Positions 21,295 through 38,825 of a DNA stretch of 64,000 bases are shown piece by piece. The DNA is taken from NCBI GenBank assembly GCA_013365365.1, contig JABVXU010000060.1:62001-126000 (forward strand), written 5' to 3'. This DNA is from Cruorifilaria tuberocauda. Its lineage: Eukaryota > Nematoda > Chromadorea > Rhabditida > Onchocercidae. The position numbers and the translations under genes were made by a program. The notes below the pieces were generated by a model. It had not been told where the DNA came from. It saw only the letters and a list, made by a program, of their open reading frames with translations, and ran no database searches. How positions within the stretch are numbered: position 1 is the first letter of the stretch; each line of letters begins with the position of its first letter.

Positions 21295-22768
21295 ATGATG
21301 GAATCTCCAAAATATTTCAGAATTTTATCTAATAATATGTCAGTGGTGAATAAACGAACAATTTATGACAAAGCTCAAGAAGATTTACGTAAAGTGGACA
21401 TTTACCGCGACACCCCAATACGATTTTTTGGTACGTTTTACAATATTTATTTATCTTCACAACACTGAATACGTTGTCTAGGATAACTTACAGTGGTCAA
21501 AGCAACTAGGTAAGCACATCCTTTGAAAGTACTGTTTTTTCATTTTGAAATCTTTAGATTTTTTCAAGCTTTATCTAGTCTTGCAGATTTTATCCAAAAA
21601 TCAAAATTTCAAGGAATTTTAATTAATTCAAAGTCTATTTTTAAGAGTTCAGCTTCCATTTTGTAATCTTTTTTAGTAGATCGGAGAAATTTAATGAACT
21701 TACCTATTATGAACTATGATGGACTTAATTGCACTTTTAGCTTTGTCATTATTTGGAATTATATATTCCTTATGTTATTTAGATTTTTGTAATTTTTTTC
21801 AGGTTATGCAAATGAAATTGGTGAAGCATTTCGTGCTTGGGTACCGGCAAGTATAGTACAGTTATCATATGTCGTTGCAATGGGTTACGTTTTCTCTGAC
21901 ACAGCTGATAAAAGTCGAAAAACTTATCAGGTTGAATTGTTGGCTTAACTTTCTCCAGATATTTGAAGATGTATTTCCAACTAAAAGATCAATGGAACAA
22001 TTTAACAGTTTACATTATTAGAATTTACGGCTATATAAATCATTGTTGGAAATAGGATGCCGATCAACTAGGAATTTCATTTTATGTGTTATTGTTTAAT
22101 TAATAATATCTATTGAAAGTTTTGTTCCAGTTAAATTACCTGAACAGTAAGGAACGTTATCGAGCCGTTGCTCTTCGTGCTATTGATACATTAATTTGGC
22201 AAAGTTTGGCATCTGTTGTCATCCCTGGATATATGATCAATCGCGTTTGTTGTTTATCCATTAAATTTCTTAGCTGGTTAGTAATTATCTATGCAAAGAA
22301 TTTGTACTTGATTATGTCAAAAAATTTGTCATACATAGAAATATAGAAACACTGAAATATGTGTTAGCTGTTAATATAACAGATAATTGATGATTGAATA
22401 GTAGAAAATATAGTATTTGTCTTCGACAAATCTAATATTTAATGAAAATAACATTTATTTGCATGGAAGATACCAAAGACAAAGAAACTCTCCGGTTCTT
22501 CCGACATAATTCTCAAATACAAAGATTCATTCTGTTTGAATAAAAATTATGATGCCTAATCTCTGGATTTGCTTTTACGAAAGTTATTGGAATTAATCCT
22601 ATGATTTAAAGGTCAACAAAGTGGCCATTGAAAGCACAAAAGCTGACGTCAACTATACTCGGACTATGTGTCATCCCATTCATTGTGAAACCAATTGATA
22701 CAGCCGTTGAGATTGGAATGCAATCTTCAATAAGGAAGTTTTATTCGGCGGGAGTTTTAGAAAAGTAG
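21295..22768 (+). CDS. MTFP1: Mitochondrial fission process protein 1 (MTP18) homologue
   Basis: Inner mitochondrial membrane protein of the MTFP1/MTP18 family, which promotes mitochondrial fission and affects inner-membrane integrity in animals. Four exons: 21295-21430, 21803-21930, 22131-22276, 22612-22768; all junctions keep frame and give about 188 residues, slightly longer than the vertebrate protein (about 166). Family signatures: 'RDTPIRFFGYANEIGEAFRA' early, 'VPASIVQLSYVVAMGYVFSD', 'ALRAIDTLIWQSLASVVIPG', 'INRVC', then 'STKWPLKAQKLTSTILGL' and a C-terminal 'PIDTAVEIGMQSSIRKFY'. Three hydrophobic segments fit a membrane protein. Two adjacent ATGs (21295, 21298) precede the conserved part and a third Met lies about 14 codons further in, so the exact start is uncertain. 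It is followed by the helicase gene on the same strand about 1.2 kb away. Confidence 0.93.
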
Positions 22769-24001
22769 TAGCTTCTATCATAAAAAAATTTCGGTAAATC
22801 TTTGTTTGATTTCTTAGAATTGTAATTTTCAATGTCTTTTTGTTTATTTTACTTCGAAATATGATTAGGAAGGTAGTTGACTCCAAACTTTAAATTCTGA
22901 GGTAATTTTCAAAACAGTTCTCATATCATCTAAATTACACAAATGGTGCCAAAACTAGAAAGCATTGCTAACAAATGAAGAACATCAGATAGCAGCTTTT
23001 GTACCGGTTATTTCGACATTCTCAGTGATTATTATCAAGTGCACTTCTGAATGTACCTCTTTAATGTTTTGTTCCTTGGCACTAATCGCTTCAGTTGAAA
23101 TCCAGCACTATTACTGCTTTAATGCTTTAATAGTATTGTGTTGTTCTTCGATTGTAGAGATTATCTAGATTTTATGGGAGTTTAATTTGATCATGACAGA
23201 TTTGTTTATCCTGTATTTTCAGCAACTTATCTTTAGCATATACTTGTTTACGGCATTAAAATATTTGGAATCAAGTCTTTCTGAAGTTGAAATGTATTAA
23301 TTTTCTGATAAATGGATCAGATTTTGTATTTTATTTTATGTTTGTTAGGATGTTCCTGTATTATTGGTACTTATATTATTTCGAGTATTTTTACAGAAAT
23401 AAATGTTGAAGTTTGTGTAAAAAAATTTATTTTGTGTAAATTGCTCACTTTTAGTATTTTTCATTACTTCTTTCATAACTATGATTGTCTATTTTAATTA
23501 CAGATTTTTGCATAATTTTGTTTGATAATATTTTGCATAATATGGTAATCTGCATTTGCATTATATTGTGATGTAATCCGCATTGCCTCTGTTCAAATTT
23601 CTGTATATTTTTTGGTTCCATAGTTTGCCGGCTGACTTCCCTTAAATTGAGCGTATTATTTATACTTCTTCAATCTTGCGAGATCGTTATTTTTTTTGAA
23701 TCTTTATCACTTTCCTAAATATTTCTTCGTCCCCACTATAAGAAGTTACTACCTTATTAAATTTATATAAAAGTATGGTCATGCAAATAACAAATTACTG
23801 ATCATAATGCTGCTCGTCTTTTGTTAACGGAATTGAGGGCAAATAATGCAGCTTCTTGCTGGTTGTTGGATATAGTAGGACTAAATAGTTGAGGGTTTTT
23901 TATCCTTTTAATTGAGCCATATTTCAGGTTTAGATAAAGGCATTAGCGAGAAGAAGTAATTGTTGTCTTTCTTTGGTTAAAAGTTTGCCGCATCTCATAT
24001 A
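22769..24001. other. Intergenic region between MTFP1 and the helicase gene
   Basis: About 1.2 kb, T-rich, with no supported gene. A 67-codon plus-strand frame (22965-23168) is hydrophobic by composition only. The helicase promoter and 5' leader should lie here; a TTTCAG site near 23928 could be a trans-splice or leader acceptor, which is inference. Confidence 0.5.
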
Positions 24002-28764
<4,763 letters not shown>

Positions 28765-30188
28765 TTTTCTCAGATCTCTTTTTGTTCTATTTTGTAGCTT
28801 AAATTATTAATTGTTCCTTTTTCAGCTTTGCTCTAATTGTGTCATAACTTTTGCATTTCATTTTCATTTTATTATATAAAAATTTTAGGTTTGAATTATT
28901 TTTAATTTAAAGTGCTGAAAACTAAACCATTCTTTAAAGCAGTTTATTAAAATCCAAGTCTGTTTCGGAGTGATAAACATAGCTTTTCCTGATCAAGATA
29001 ATTAACATCAAATATTTATTTAAATTTTTGCAAATATAGTTTTTAAAGGTTCAAAAAAGGATAAAAAACTTAGATAATAAAAGAATTATACTTCTACTAT
29101 ATGTTGAAGATGTATTTACTTTTTTCGATGATTTAAAAATTCATTCTTGAAAGCTTCTCATAAGTGTATATTTGTCTTGGTTTTCGAAATTTTCAGCCGA
29201 TTTCTTTCTTGACATATCAGTGACACTATTTAATTAATATTTGTTTCATTTAATTTCCCATTAAAATCCTTTTTTACGTAGCATCTTCCTCTTGGTTTTG
29301 TTGCATGTGAATTTTTTTTGTTTTCAAATACCTCTTCAGATACAACTCATCAAGAATTTATAACTCTTATTAGTTAATATTATGACACATCTCTTTCATC
29401 TCCATATTGCCATATCGAATGTCTGGGAAAGCCAGTATGTGAAGATTTAGCGAGACATTACTTATTATTTCTAGATACTATAAAAACGAGTTCTTAGGGA
29501 TTCATGAATGAAATTTATATTTCGAAATCACGTTAATTCATTCATTCAATCTTATATCTGCAGGATTACATTAAAAGTTTTGTACATAACATATAATGAA
29601 AAAAACTTCTGCATCAGAAATTTAATTGATTGTATTCCTAGACTACGTTTATTTTCAGAAATCTAATTATTTCTAAAATAAATGGTATACCTTAATATGG
29701 AAATTGAACAAATTCTTAGATAATTGTAATCGTAACAGAATAATATCCGAAGTAAATAGATCAAGATAAATACATCCTATTATTTTCGATTCATAAGCTG
29801 TTCGTATAAGCTTTGAAATTCAAGCGTAACGATAGCATCGTCGCTGATTTTCAACTTAATTCCTTCATGTCATTGGCACCTTGATATCTTTGTATCTTAC
29901 TTACATTTGTGCCTTAAGCAGTGCCTAATTCTAACATTTCGTAAACGTATTCTCCTACTTATATCGTGCAATTACTTCATTTTATATTATGATGCTTCAG
30001 GAGAAATTTTGTTGGTTCACTTTGTTATATGCTTTTTTCTCCTTTTTTTATGAGAGAAGGGTAAGATAAACTGGTCGCTCCATATTTCTTGTTATTTTGA
30101 TTGTCTTTTTTTTTATAATGAAGTATTGTTGGAAGATTTCAAGGAAATTATTAATATCCTATAAAGTACGTTTTATTTTCATGAAAGT
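28765..30188. other. Intergenic region between convergent helicase and ttx-3-like genes
   Basis: About 1.4 kb separating the 3' ends of two convergent genes. It is very AT-rich and contains no supported open frame or RNA gene. It should contain both 3' UTRs and polyadenylation sites. Confidence 0.55.
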
Positions 30189-33100
30189 CTACAGCAATGT
30201 TGCATCCGTTTTGAAATATTCAACCAGTGATTTCTCAGGTGAACTGGTACAGTCGCTTATTTCAGTTTCGGTTTTACTATTATTTAAGTCTTTGTCATCA
30301 TTCGAACTATCAGATCGTTCATCTCGTTGGCTCTCTTCTTCCGGACTGACTGATGTTCGCCATGATTCTTCCATAGAATCACCTGCTGAGCCACATGTTA
30401 TCTGGAATTCACTGAGCCTATATACAGGTTTAGGATTAATTCTATTAGCGATGAGGAAAAGATTTTAAGATTTTATCATTATTATGAGTTGCAGAATAAA
30501 TTGGAAAAAGTTTCTCGAAAATAATTAACTGTCCTCAAAAATGTTATATTTGAGAAAGCGAGAGAAATTCTTCGAAATTTTTGTGTACTTTACACAATTT
30601 CTCAACTTCAACTTACATTAAAGAACTAAATCAAAAATGCTTTCCTATATCAGAAATTCTAACAGTTTATAAGTTTTCAATAATTAAAAAAATATATACC
30701 GGTTCATGAAAGGAAGTACTTGGAAGAGATGGTGCATGAGTTAAGTTATTAGAAGCTTCACGACATTGTATACTATTACGACGAAATTTTGCTCGAGCAT
30801 TTTGAAACCAAACCTGAGATAATGTAGTATTAAAAAAAGAATAAACGATAATAATGGACATATTGTAGTACGCATTACATTCTATATGAAATGTTGCATG
30901 ACGTCTTAGAAGAGCTTTCCTACTTTTCAGAGAGCTATGGACTTTATAGCATAATATTCATGAATATTGAGTATTGGTAGTGTATTTACATCAAAAATTT
31001 TCCTTTTAATTAAAAAAGTTTCAAATTACCTGCAAAACTCTTTTAGTAAGACCGGTTCTTTGTGCCAATTGTTTCAAGTCTTTAGCATCCGGATTGTGAT
31101 TCAAATTGAAATAACTTTTCATTGTCCTCAATTGGTGATGCTTGAAACTGGTACGCATTCGTTTTGATTTATGCGTTATGCTTAACATTTCTTCTTCAAC
31201 GCAATCTATAATCAGATTTTATTTTATATTCTATAAAGAAGAGAAGCTATCAAATATTCACACTTTTTGGTCCATAATGTCAAATATCCGAGGAGCTTAA
31301 GGTACGACGAGCAATGAGAATATGTCGGAGCAATTAGAGATATGAAATCCATCTGATACTGATAGGTCAAATTATGATGGAAATGTTAAATAGTTTCAAA
31401 ATTCGACAGTAGTATTGTATATGCCATCTTAGTAATAGCACAACACCGATAGTTCATGCATACATATAATTGACCCACCAATAGCTATTTATTTGACTCT
31501 TCATTGGCAAATACTGTATTTATTTTGCTAAAAGATGCAAAGGTCGAATGCTTCATTACTTACTTTAATAAGAGATATCCTGAGATATGTACCGTAGTAT
31601 CAGAAAGAAATGTGTCTTTAAAAGAACTGAAATAAGCAACAATCTTTCCTTAGCCAAAAGTTATACAAACATTTTGTTATCCACGGAACAAAGCAGCTGT
31701 TTGAATGTGTTTAATAAAGCCTACGTTTTCTATATATCCGCCAATTAGCGCTTAGATACGGTAGTTATATATGAATCTGCTCATCCATATAATATCTTTC
31801 ATAATTTCTATTGCATTTCTAAAATTTAATACTTTCAAGTGCTCATATTACAGCTTGAAACGTTCATCAGTCGATTTATCTCCCTTTTGCTCTTCACTTT
31901 CACATTTTTCATTCTTTCTCAAAATTGGATAATTTGCTTTATTCCACTTTCTTTCACAGATATGATAAAAGAAAATAAAATTGTTAACTTTATCCATGGA
32001 GTTGTATTTATTAAAAAAAAAGTGATATGAACCAAGATATGAATCCAAGATATGGATTTCTAAGATATGAATCATAGAATCAAAAACAGTTTTGCCGTTG
32101 AAATATTAAAAAATGTTTGATAACATTTAAGTGACATTATTACTCTAAATACTAAAATTACAAAAATATGTGAATAAAAGTGACTGGTAATGTAAGCGTT
32201 TAAATAGAATGTGTAAATTATATACTGTTCAAACTTCACTCTTCCAATAGAATTTGAATTGAATTCTTAAGTTTAAAAAGCTTGATGAAGAATGTACAGT
32301 GGCTTTATACAAGCTACTACAAATACCTATCTCAAAAGTGGCTGAGAAAGGTTGAAGGATTTACCGGTAAATGAAAAAAATTAATTAAAAAACACCAGTG
32401 CCAACCGATACTATCTGTAGTACTCTCCATATCCTCGTTTAATTTTTTCCATTTCTGACAACGCTCTTTTCCTCGTACCAATGAATCGGTAATTCGCAGA
32501 GAATTGTCATCAGTAGGATTGATTGCACCAAAATGCACTGAAACCTGAATATCATTTCCTTACTGAATTAAAGCACATATCATAGCTTATCATTATTGAT
32601 TCATTTGTTAAATATTTCCTTTTAATAGCAATATTAATTGCAAAGAAATTGTAGGTTTTAATTTCTTTTTTAATCCTTGACAATACAAATTAAGGAATTT
32701 CGAAATTCATTCATCTCTTTCTCACATTCATTTCCTTTTTTTCAAACTTCATTTGTATTTAATCGAGAAGCTGTTATCAGTACTTAAACAATAAAAATTT
32801 AGTGATAGACAGAAAAGAAGTAATTTAATTCCTTCATTTATCTTCATTACATCAACGGGAAGGAATTTCTTTTCTGTTTTAGAAATTTACAAATTGTTAT
32901 CGCTTTTTTACTATCCAAGTATCAGAGATGAAAAAATAGAATATCTGTCTATTCTACTTCCATTTACTTCTATCCTATTTACCACTTCTGCATTATTTTA
33001 TTAAAATTACTAGCTGTGAAATGAATTACCAATAATTTCTGCAAAAGTTAATTAGTAATTGACTAATAATTTCATTTTATTCTGTTTATTTTAAGGTTGA

Positions 33101-34399
33101 CTTTTAACGATTATTAACACATTAACGTAATGATAGGTAAAGTATCAAGCATTGATAAGAATTTGCTCTATAATAAAATTATGAAGTTGAAAAAAAAACT
33201 TAAGGAAAATATGGAAATGAAATAAGCACCGTGACAATACAACGTCCCCTTACATCCCATCATGAACAGTTCACTCGGTCGAAGTGGCGCAGAACAAACG
33301 CAACACGTGAAACATTCCAAATGAAAAATTGCTTCATTAGCTCGCATGACAATATCATCATCACATAATACAGAAGCACATCGTTCACAACGTTTACCGT
33401 ATTTACTGTAAATAATTTATGAATTTATCTAAAATATCACTGCTGAATAATTATCTATTTTAATATTTTAAATTATGAAATGTTCAAAATTATGAATAAA
33501 GTAAAAATATATTGGTTGCAATATGATATTTGATAAAATTAGAATTAATTTCGCTATCATTTCAAATATTTGATAGATAAATTGCAAAAATAAATAACAA
33601 TCACTGAGATGAACAAACTTCATAAAGCCAATGAATGTAAGTTGCGTATCACGTAGTTAGTTTAATTCAACTTTAATTTTTATTTTAATAAAACAATAAG
33701 TCTTTACGCATATAATAAGTTTTTACGTCTAAACATAAACGTTTAAATAATCAATAACAAAAGAATAACTAAAACATCCAATATTTGATGTCCTATAGAT
33801 AGGAATTGTCTTTTGAAAAATTAACAGCAAATGGAATAAGTTTTTTTTTCTTTTACCTGAGATAATCATCGCGACAGAATACCATCCCATCTTTGTAGTA
33901 ACAGGTGGATGAGCTATGTAACGTGCAATGACATAAACAACAACGTAAACATTCATAGTGCCAGCTTTGTTCGTTCATGAGAAGGAAGTGTTGATCCGTT
34001 ATGGGAATCATGCAAGACACACAACAACCTGTTGTTATCATTCATTATCAATTAATTTTCCAAAATTAAAATAAAACATGAGTTTGAGAAAAAAGAACTG
34101 AAAAATTCGGTGATAACAATAAATAATTATTCATTGATTTTAATATTGATGAATTTTCGATTGATAGATCATAGATTGATTATTTCATCGAAAGTTTTGC
34201 ACTTTCTTACAATATCATCTATTAATTTAAACTTAGAATTAACAATGAAAGATAGTAGTTTTTATTTCTGTTTGTATTGTTTGGAAAGAGTACCTGCGGT
34301 TGCAACTTGGCATAGAGCAGTTGAGGTTGATGGAACGATTGGTATTGGTGGTGATGAACCGGTTTGAGTGTTATCATTTAACGATGATAAATATATCAT
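30189..34399 (-). CDS. ttx-3: LIM-homeobox transcription factor, apterous/LHX2/LHX9 class (ttx-3 type)
   Basis: DNA-binding transcription factor; in C. elegans the apterous-class gene ttx-3 fixes identity of AIY and other neurons. Seven exons from the start: 34294-34399, 33857-34028, 33230-33405, 32406-32537, 31030-31205, 30700-30813, 30189-30401; about 362 residues. After a Pro/Ser/Thr-rich leader, LIM1 (CVSC ... WHYECLRCCLC ... CRDDY) and LIM2 (CERC ... FHLECFTCCVC ... YCHVHF) keep their zinc ligands. The homeodomain runs from RMRTSFKHHQLRTMKSYF through NHNPDAKDLKQLAQRTGL to VWFQNARAKFRRN, which is diagnostic of the LHX2/9 class. The C-terminus is acidic and Ser-rich. An in-frame stop precedes the ATG. 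The donor of the linker exon is ambiguous: 32406 or 32412 both keep frame. The gene converges on the helicase, and 4.4 kb of non-coding DNA lies upstream. Confidence 0.94.
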
Positions 34400-37300
34400 C
34401 CGGAAATAAACCACAAATTAAGCATTACAGAAAATACAAAAAATTTGCTGAGAAATTATGAAATTTGCAATTAATTTAAATAAATTTCTCGAGTAATATC
34501 GAAAGAAATTTTTGAAAATATGTTCCATTAAACATTATATTATTCCATAAGCTGCATTTATTCACAAATTAATTAATTGAATTTCCAATATCACGTCAGT
34601 TAAAAAATTTCAGAATGAAATTTTCCAAAAGAATTTTCAAAAACAACAATTATGCAAGGTATTATTACATGAATTATAATTAAACTTTTCGAATAAACTT
34701 TTTGAACAACAGAAATGTTTTTTTTTCTCTCCAACAAATCCGGAATTCAAATCAGATTTCAGGAAAAAAAGTAAAAAACAAGAATTGAAAAGGGTATAGA
34801 AGGTTGGGTACATGAAGAGTTGAGTTGTATACGGCTTTGCAAGGATTGAGAGAGGATTATCAGAGTAGATGTAACAACAATTTTCCGCAAACAGATTATA
34901 ATCATACCTCAGTCTTTTCAATCTCTCACCCTTGACAAATCATATCAGGATGATATTTTATTATTGCCAACCAGTATTATTTCGTTTTGTTTATCGATAA
35001 TATTTCCTCATTTAACTTATCTTTACCTTTGATAACTAACCAAAAAAAGGCTTGAAATTTATCGCTAATCGTTGACCTCAATGCTACGATTACTACTACA
35101 GAACGTCGATTACTGTTGAAAAGCTGAAATACAGCTTTTTTCGATATAATAAACTAAAAAGGAAGAAGTGGCTTTTTTGGTAAAGAATACACGTTATTGT
35201 GAATAAATATGAGACGTGGGGGAAGAAAAAGAGAGGATGCATGGATGACCAGTTAAACTCTTCGAAGGACACTTGAAAAATGAGGATGATAATGCGTTGC
35301 AGCTTGTTTTAATGATCATGATAATGACCGAAACGGATTACAATTTGATGCCAAATCATATACAGCAATAGCAGGTGAAAAGCTAACCGTATAAAGCTGA
35401 ATCCAACCGAATTCGCTTACAGTTACCATAAAAGATATTAGAGAAAAACTGTATCCGTTTGTCAGAAGAATAACAAATGTGATCCGGAATATATAAGTTA
35501 CATTTACGGAGATCTATCTCAGTTATTATGTGAATAGAGATGAATATAAAAGCCTAAATGAAATTGAAAAGCAAAAAAAAAGGAAAAGAGGGAGGGAAAG
35601 ATCAAACCGTGAGAACAAGTGAAATTGATTTCTGCATATCGTTTTGAATCTTTTAAAATTTTCCACAATTGAAAAGAATGAAATACAGAATCAATCTGAT
35701 TTTCCAACGATTCGTACGAAAAACGTGAAATAAATTGTTATTTATTTCACTTGATAAAATGTGATAAAGATTGACTGGGAAGAGTTAATGCTCATGGATA
35801 CGTTCATTAATCTCTTAAAAAAGCAACGGAATCTATATATAATCAATGAAGCCCTCAAAGTATCAATTGAAAATCAACAATGATAAAATATCATTGAAGA
35901 ATACTATGAAAAAATCTACACTTGACGTATAATGCGTTTCTTCAATTAAGCTTGAATAAGCTAGAAAACTTCTATTTAATGATAGGTGGTAATTAAATTA
36001 AGTCAGATAATATCGTAGTAAGACTTAAAGAAAAAGATCTTAAATTCTTGAATTTTAGTGAGATTGTAAACATAACTATGAAGTAACAACGTAAGAAAAA
36101 TTGACAATATCATATTTCACTTATTTGAAATTTCGATTTTTAACCTGAACAATAATTTTAACTCTGGTTACTGTAAAACCATTAATTCAATCTATAAACT
36201 TTTCCTGATTTTTGATAAAATTTTATCCATCCATCTGGCAAAGAAACATAAAACAATCCCTAACATAACTTTACACTGGCGAATTTAACAACATCATAAA
36301 AAAATCGTTCGTTTTACACTCTTCAAATGGTATACCATATTCTTTAATTTGCTTTATGGCACTGTAAATAACCAGTATAGTGGCGAAATAGTGATAATGT
36401 GATAGTTTTAGACTTTATCCATATGTTAAATTTTTCCATATTAAATAAATTTATAACTGACTATAACTTTTTTTTCCTTTTTAATTAAAATATCACAGGA
36501 CATTTTAGTCCTCATGTCAATAAATTCATATGTTGATTAAATAAATTAAATTATATGTTTAGTAATTTCGTATTTTCGATCAAGTCCCTTCATTACCAAC
36601 GAAATGGATGAAACATATCTATCGTACTGATCATTAATAGTTAAAGTATTTGGAAGATTATTAACTTAGCTAGAGAGAGGAGAGAGGAAAGAAAGGTAAA
36701 ATTGATATCTTTTATTAATGTTTTTCTTGAATATTTCTTCAATATTGTATGAAAGATTGATTATCACGAAAGAATTTCAACAATTGGAAGATAATAATTT
36801 TGAGAGAGAGATACAGTATCCAAAGGCGGTAAAAAATGAAAAATCAAAAAATATTGAAGAGGAGTGGTAAATTTGCACTTGTAATTATGTCTAACAATAG
36901 CTTTTCACAGATGCATCACCGATCCAGAGATTTGATGATAGAAAAAGAGATTGTCGGGTACAGCAGGGGTCATGAAGGTGTGATGATGATGGGATGACCT
37001 CATGGCAGGGGTCCATTGTACTGCTTGCTTTTCCCTACTTATATCTCATCTTCTTTCACTTAGCTTTATTCTTGTTTGTAATTTGCAGAAAATTCCATCC
37101 TTACATCCTTTTATAAAGAACAGTAACTACTGTCTTTAACAATGGAAATTGGAATTTTACTAATAAAAATGAAAGAATTAAAAGCAAAACTGAAATTCCA
37201 CTAAAAGAATTATCAAAATTTCCTATCTCAAAACTAAGAATCACAATGATGAATAATTACTGAGCATCATAATCATACTCAAGTTTATCAGTATGATCAT

Positions 37301-38825
37301 TTCATCATGAGACTTATGAGATTTCTGATAAAATGGAAAGATGAAATGTGAGCATTTAAGAATGAGCAATGCATTTATCGATGATTGGCGTGAAAAGCGA
37401 GAGATACCGTATGCTTAGAAGATGATAGCAAGTATTTAGTTATTCATTCGATCGAGAAGGATAAAATTGTCTAATTGAGAGATTTGCTAAGAGTTGAGGA
37501 ATAAACCAACATTTGATGAAAGGAAGAGAGAGAGAGAGAGAGGAGGAGAAGAGAGAAGCCTATCTATCATTTTTAGCTTATTAGTCGAGCTAAATTCGAA
37601 GTGCTACTTAAAAGGGAGGTTATAGATGAAGCATATCAAGTAGAAAAGTATAGGGATAAGCCGACGATCACAATAGATACCTTTTCATTAATGAGTCTCC
37701 GATTCAAATATTGTATCAACAGACAGGTTCCATTCAATGATACTTGTTTACCGTTACGGTGTACTATCTACTCTACCATCTTTTAATCTTTATGATTCAT
37801 AATAATAGTGGATTTTTCATGAAATATTTTACTATTTTGTTTTTTATTACTAAAGTAATAAAGTTTGAATTCTACTTTATAGTTTGTTTTCGTTTCTTTT
37901 TGTCAAGTGATATCAAGACTTAAAACGAAAGAAAGAGAGAGAGAAAAAGATTGCTTACATCTGCTTATTTGTTTATTTAGTAATTAATTGGTGAAGGTGA
38001 GAAACAAATGATCAATCATTGATTACAATTGCGATTGCATACATTCTCCTTTTGTAATTATACTGCTACAGTAATAATTTACAAAAGTGAATGATTCCTT
38101 ATTTTTTTGCGCTTATTCAAACTGAGAAGCAACAATGACAACAACGATAATATCAATTTTCTGGAACCTTTTGAAAAATATGAAAATTTCCATTAAAAAA
38201 TTTCATTACTTTGTTATATTAAGCATAAACTTTATGGATTGAGTGGAAGTTGCAATTTGAGATCAGAAATATCTTGTATTTTTAAAAGAAATTTTATTTT
38301 TTTCTTTTGATTTTCAGATATTGACAAGTATCTTTGAAGATAAAATGAGATTTTTCACAGTAATGACATACTTTTTGATGATGTCTAATCCATAAAATTA
38401 TTATAATCTTCAGCAAATTATCACAATTAGCACGTTTTGGTATAATTTTGAATTATGATTCAATATAGTAGCTAGAGTCAAGAAGGTTATCATTGTTTGA
38501 TTAAACATTGATTAAATTCTAAAAAAATTATTTCAAATTTTTGTTTAGTTACTGAATGATTAATTAAATTTTAGTTATTAAATGATAACAAAAATATCAC
38601 AATTTCATCGTCTAATCTGTTAATTAATTCGATTTGGTTGTTTAATCGTATTTGTCTTATAAGAATAATTATTAATAATCTTAAATTCATTTCTAAATTA
38701 CAGCATACATACTTGAAATATCGATTTTTGTGGATTTCTCAATTATACTGTAAAATATGACAGTAATACGAGTACAGTTTGCTTTTTTTCTTAACCAATG
38801 AATCATTTATTCATAAAAAATTGGC
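34400..38825. other. Long non-coding region upstream of ttx-3-like gene
   Basis: About 4.4 kb between the ttx-3 start and the 3' end of gene B. All open frames are short, without family resemblance or consistent splice partners. It includes a GA microsatellite near 37525-37550. The size suits an extended cis-regulatory region for a developmentally regulated homeobox gene; that role is inference. Confidence 0.55.
37525..37550. repeat. GA microsatellite
   Basis: A short (GA)n tract of about ten units followed by GGAGGAGAAGAGAG, inside the non-coding region upstream of the ttx-3-like gene. Confidence 0.8.
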
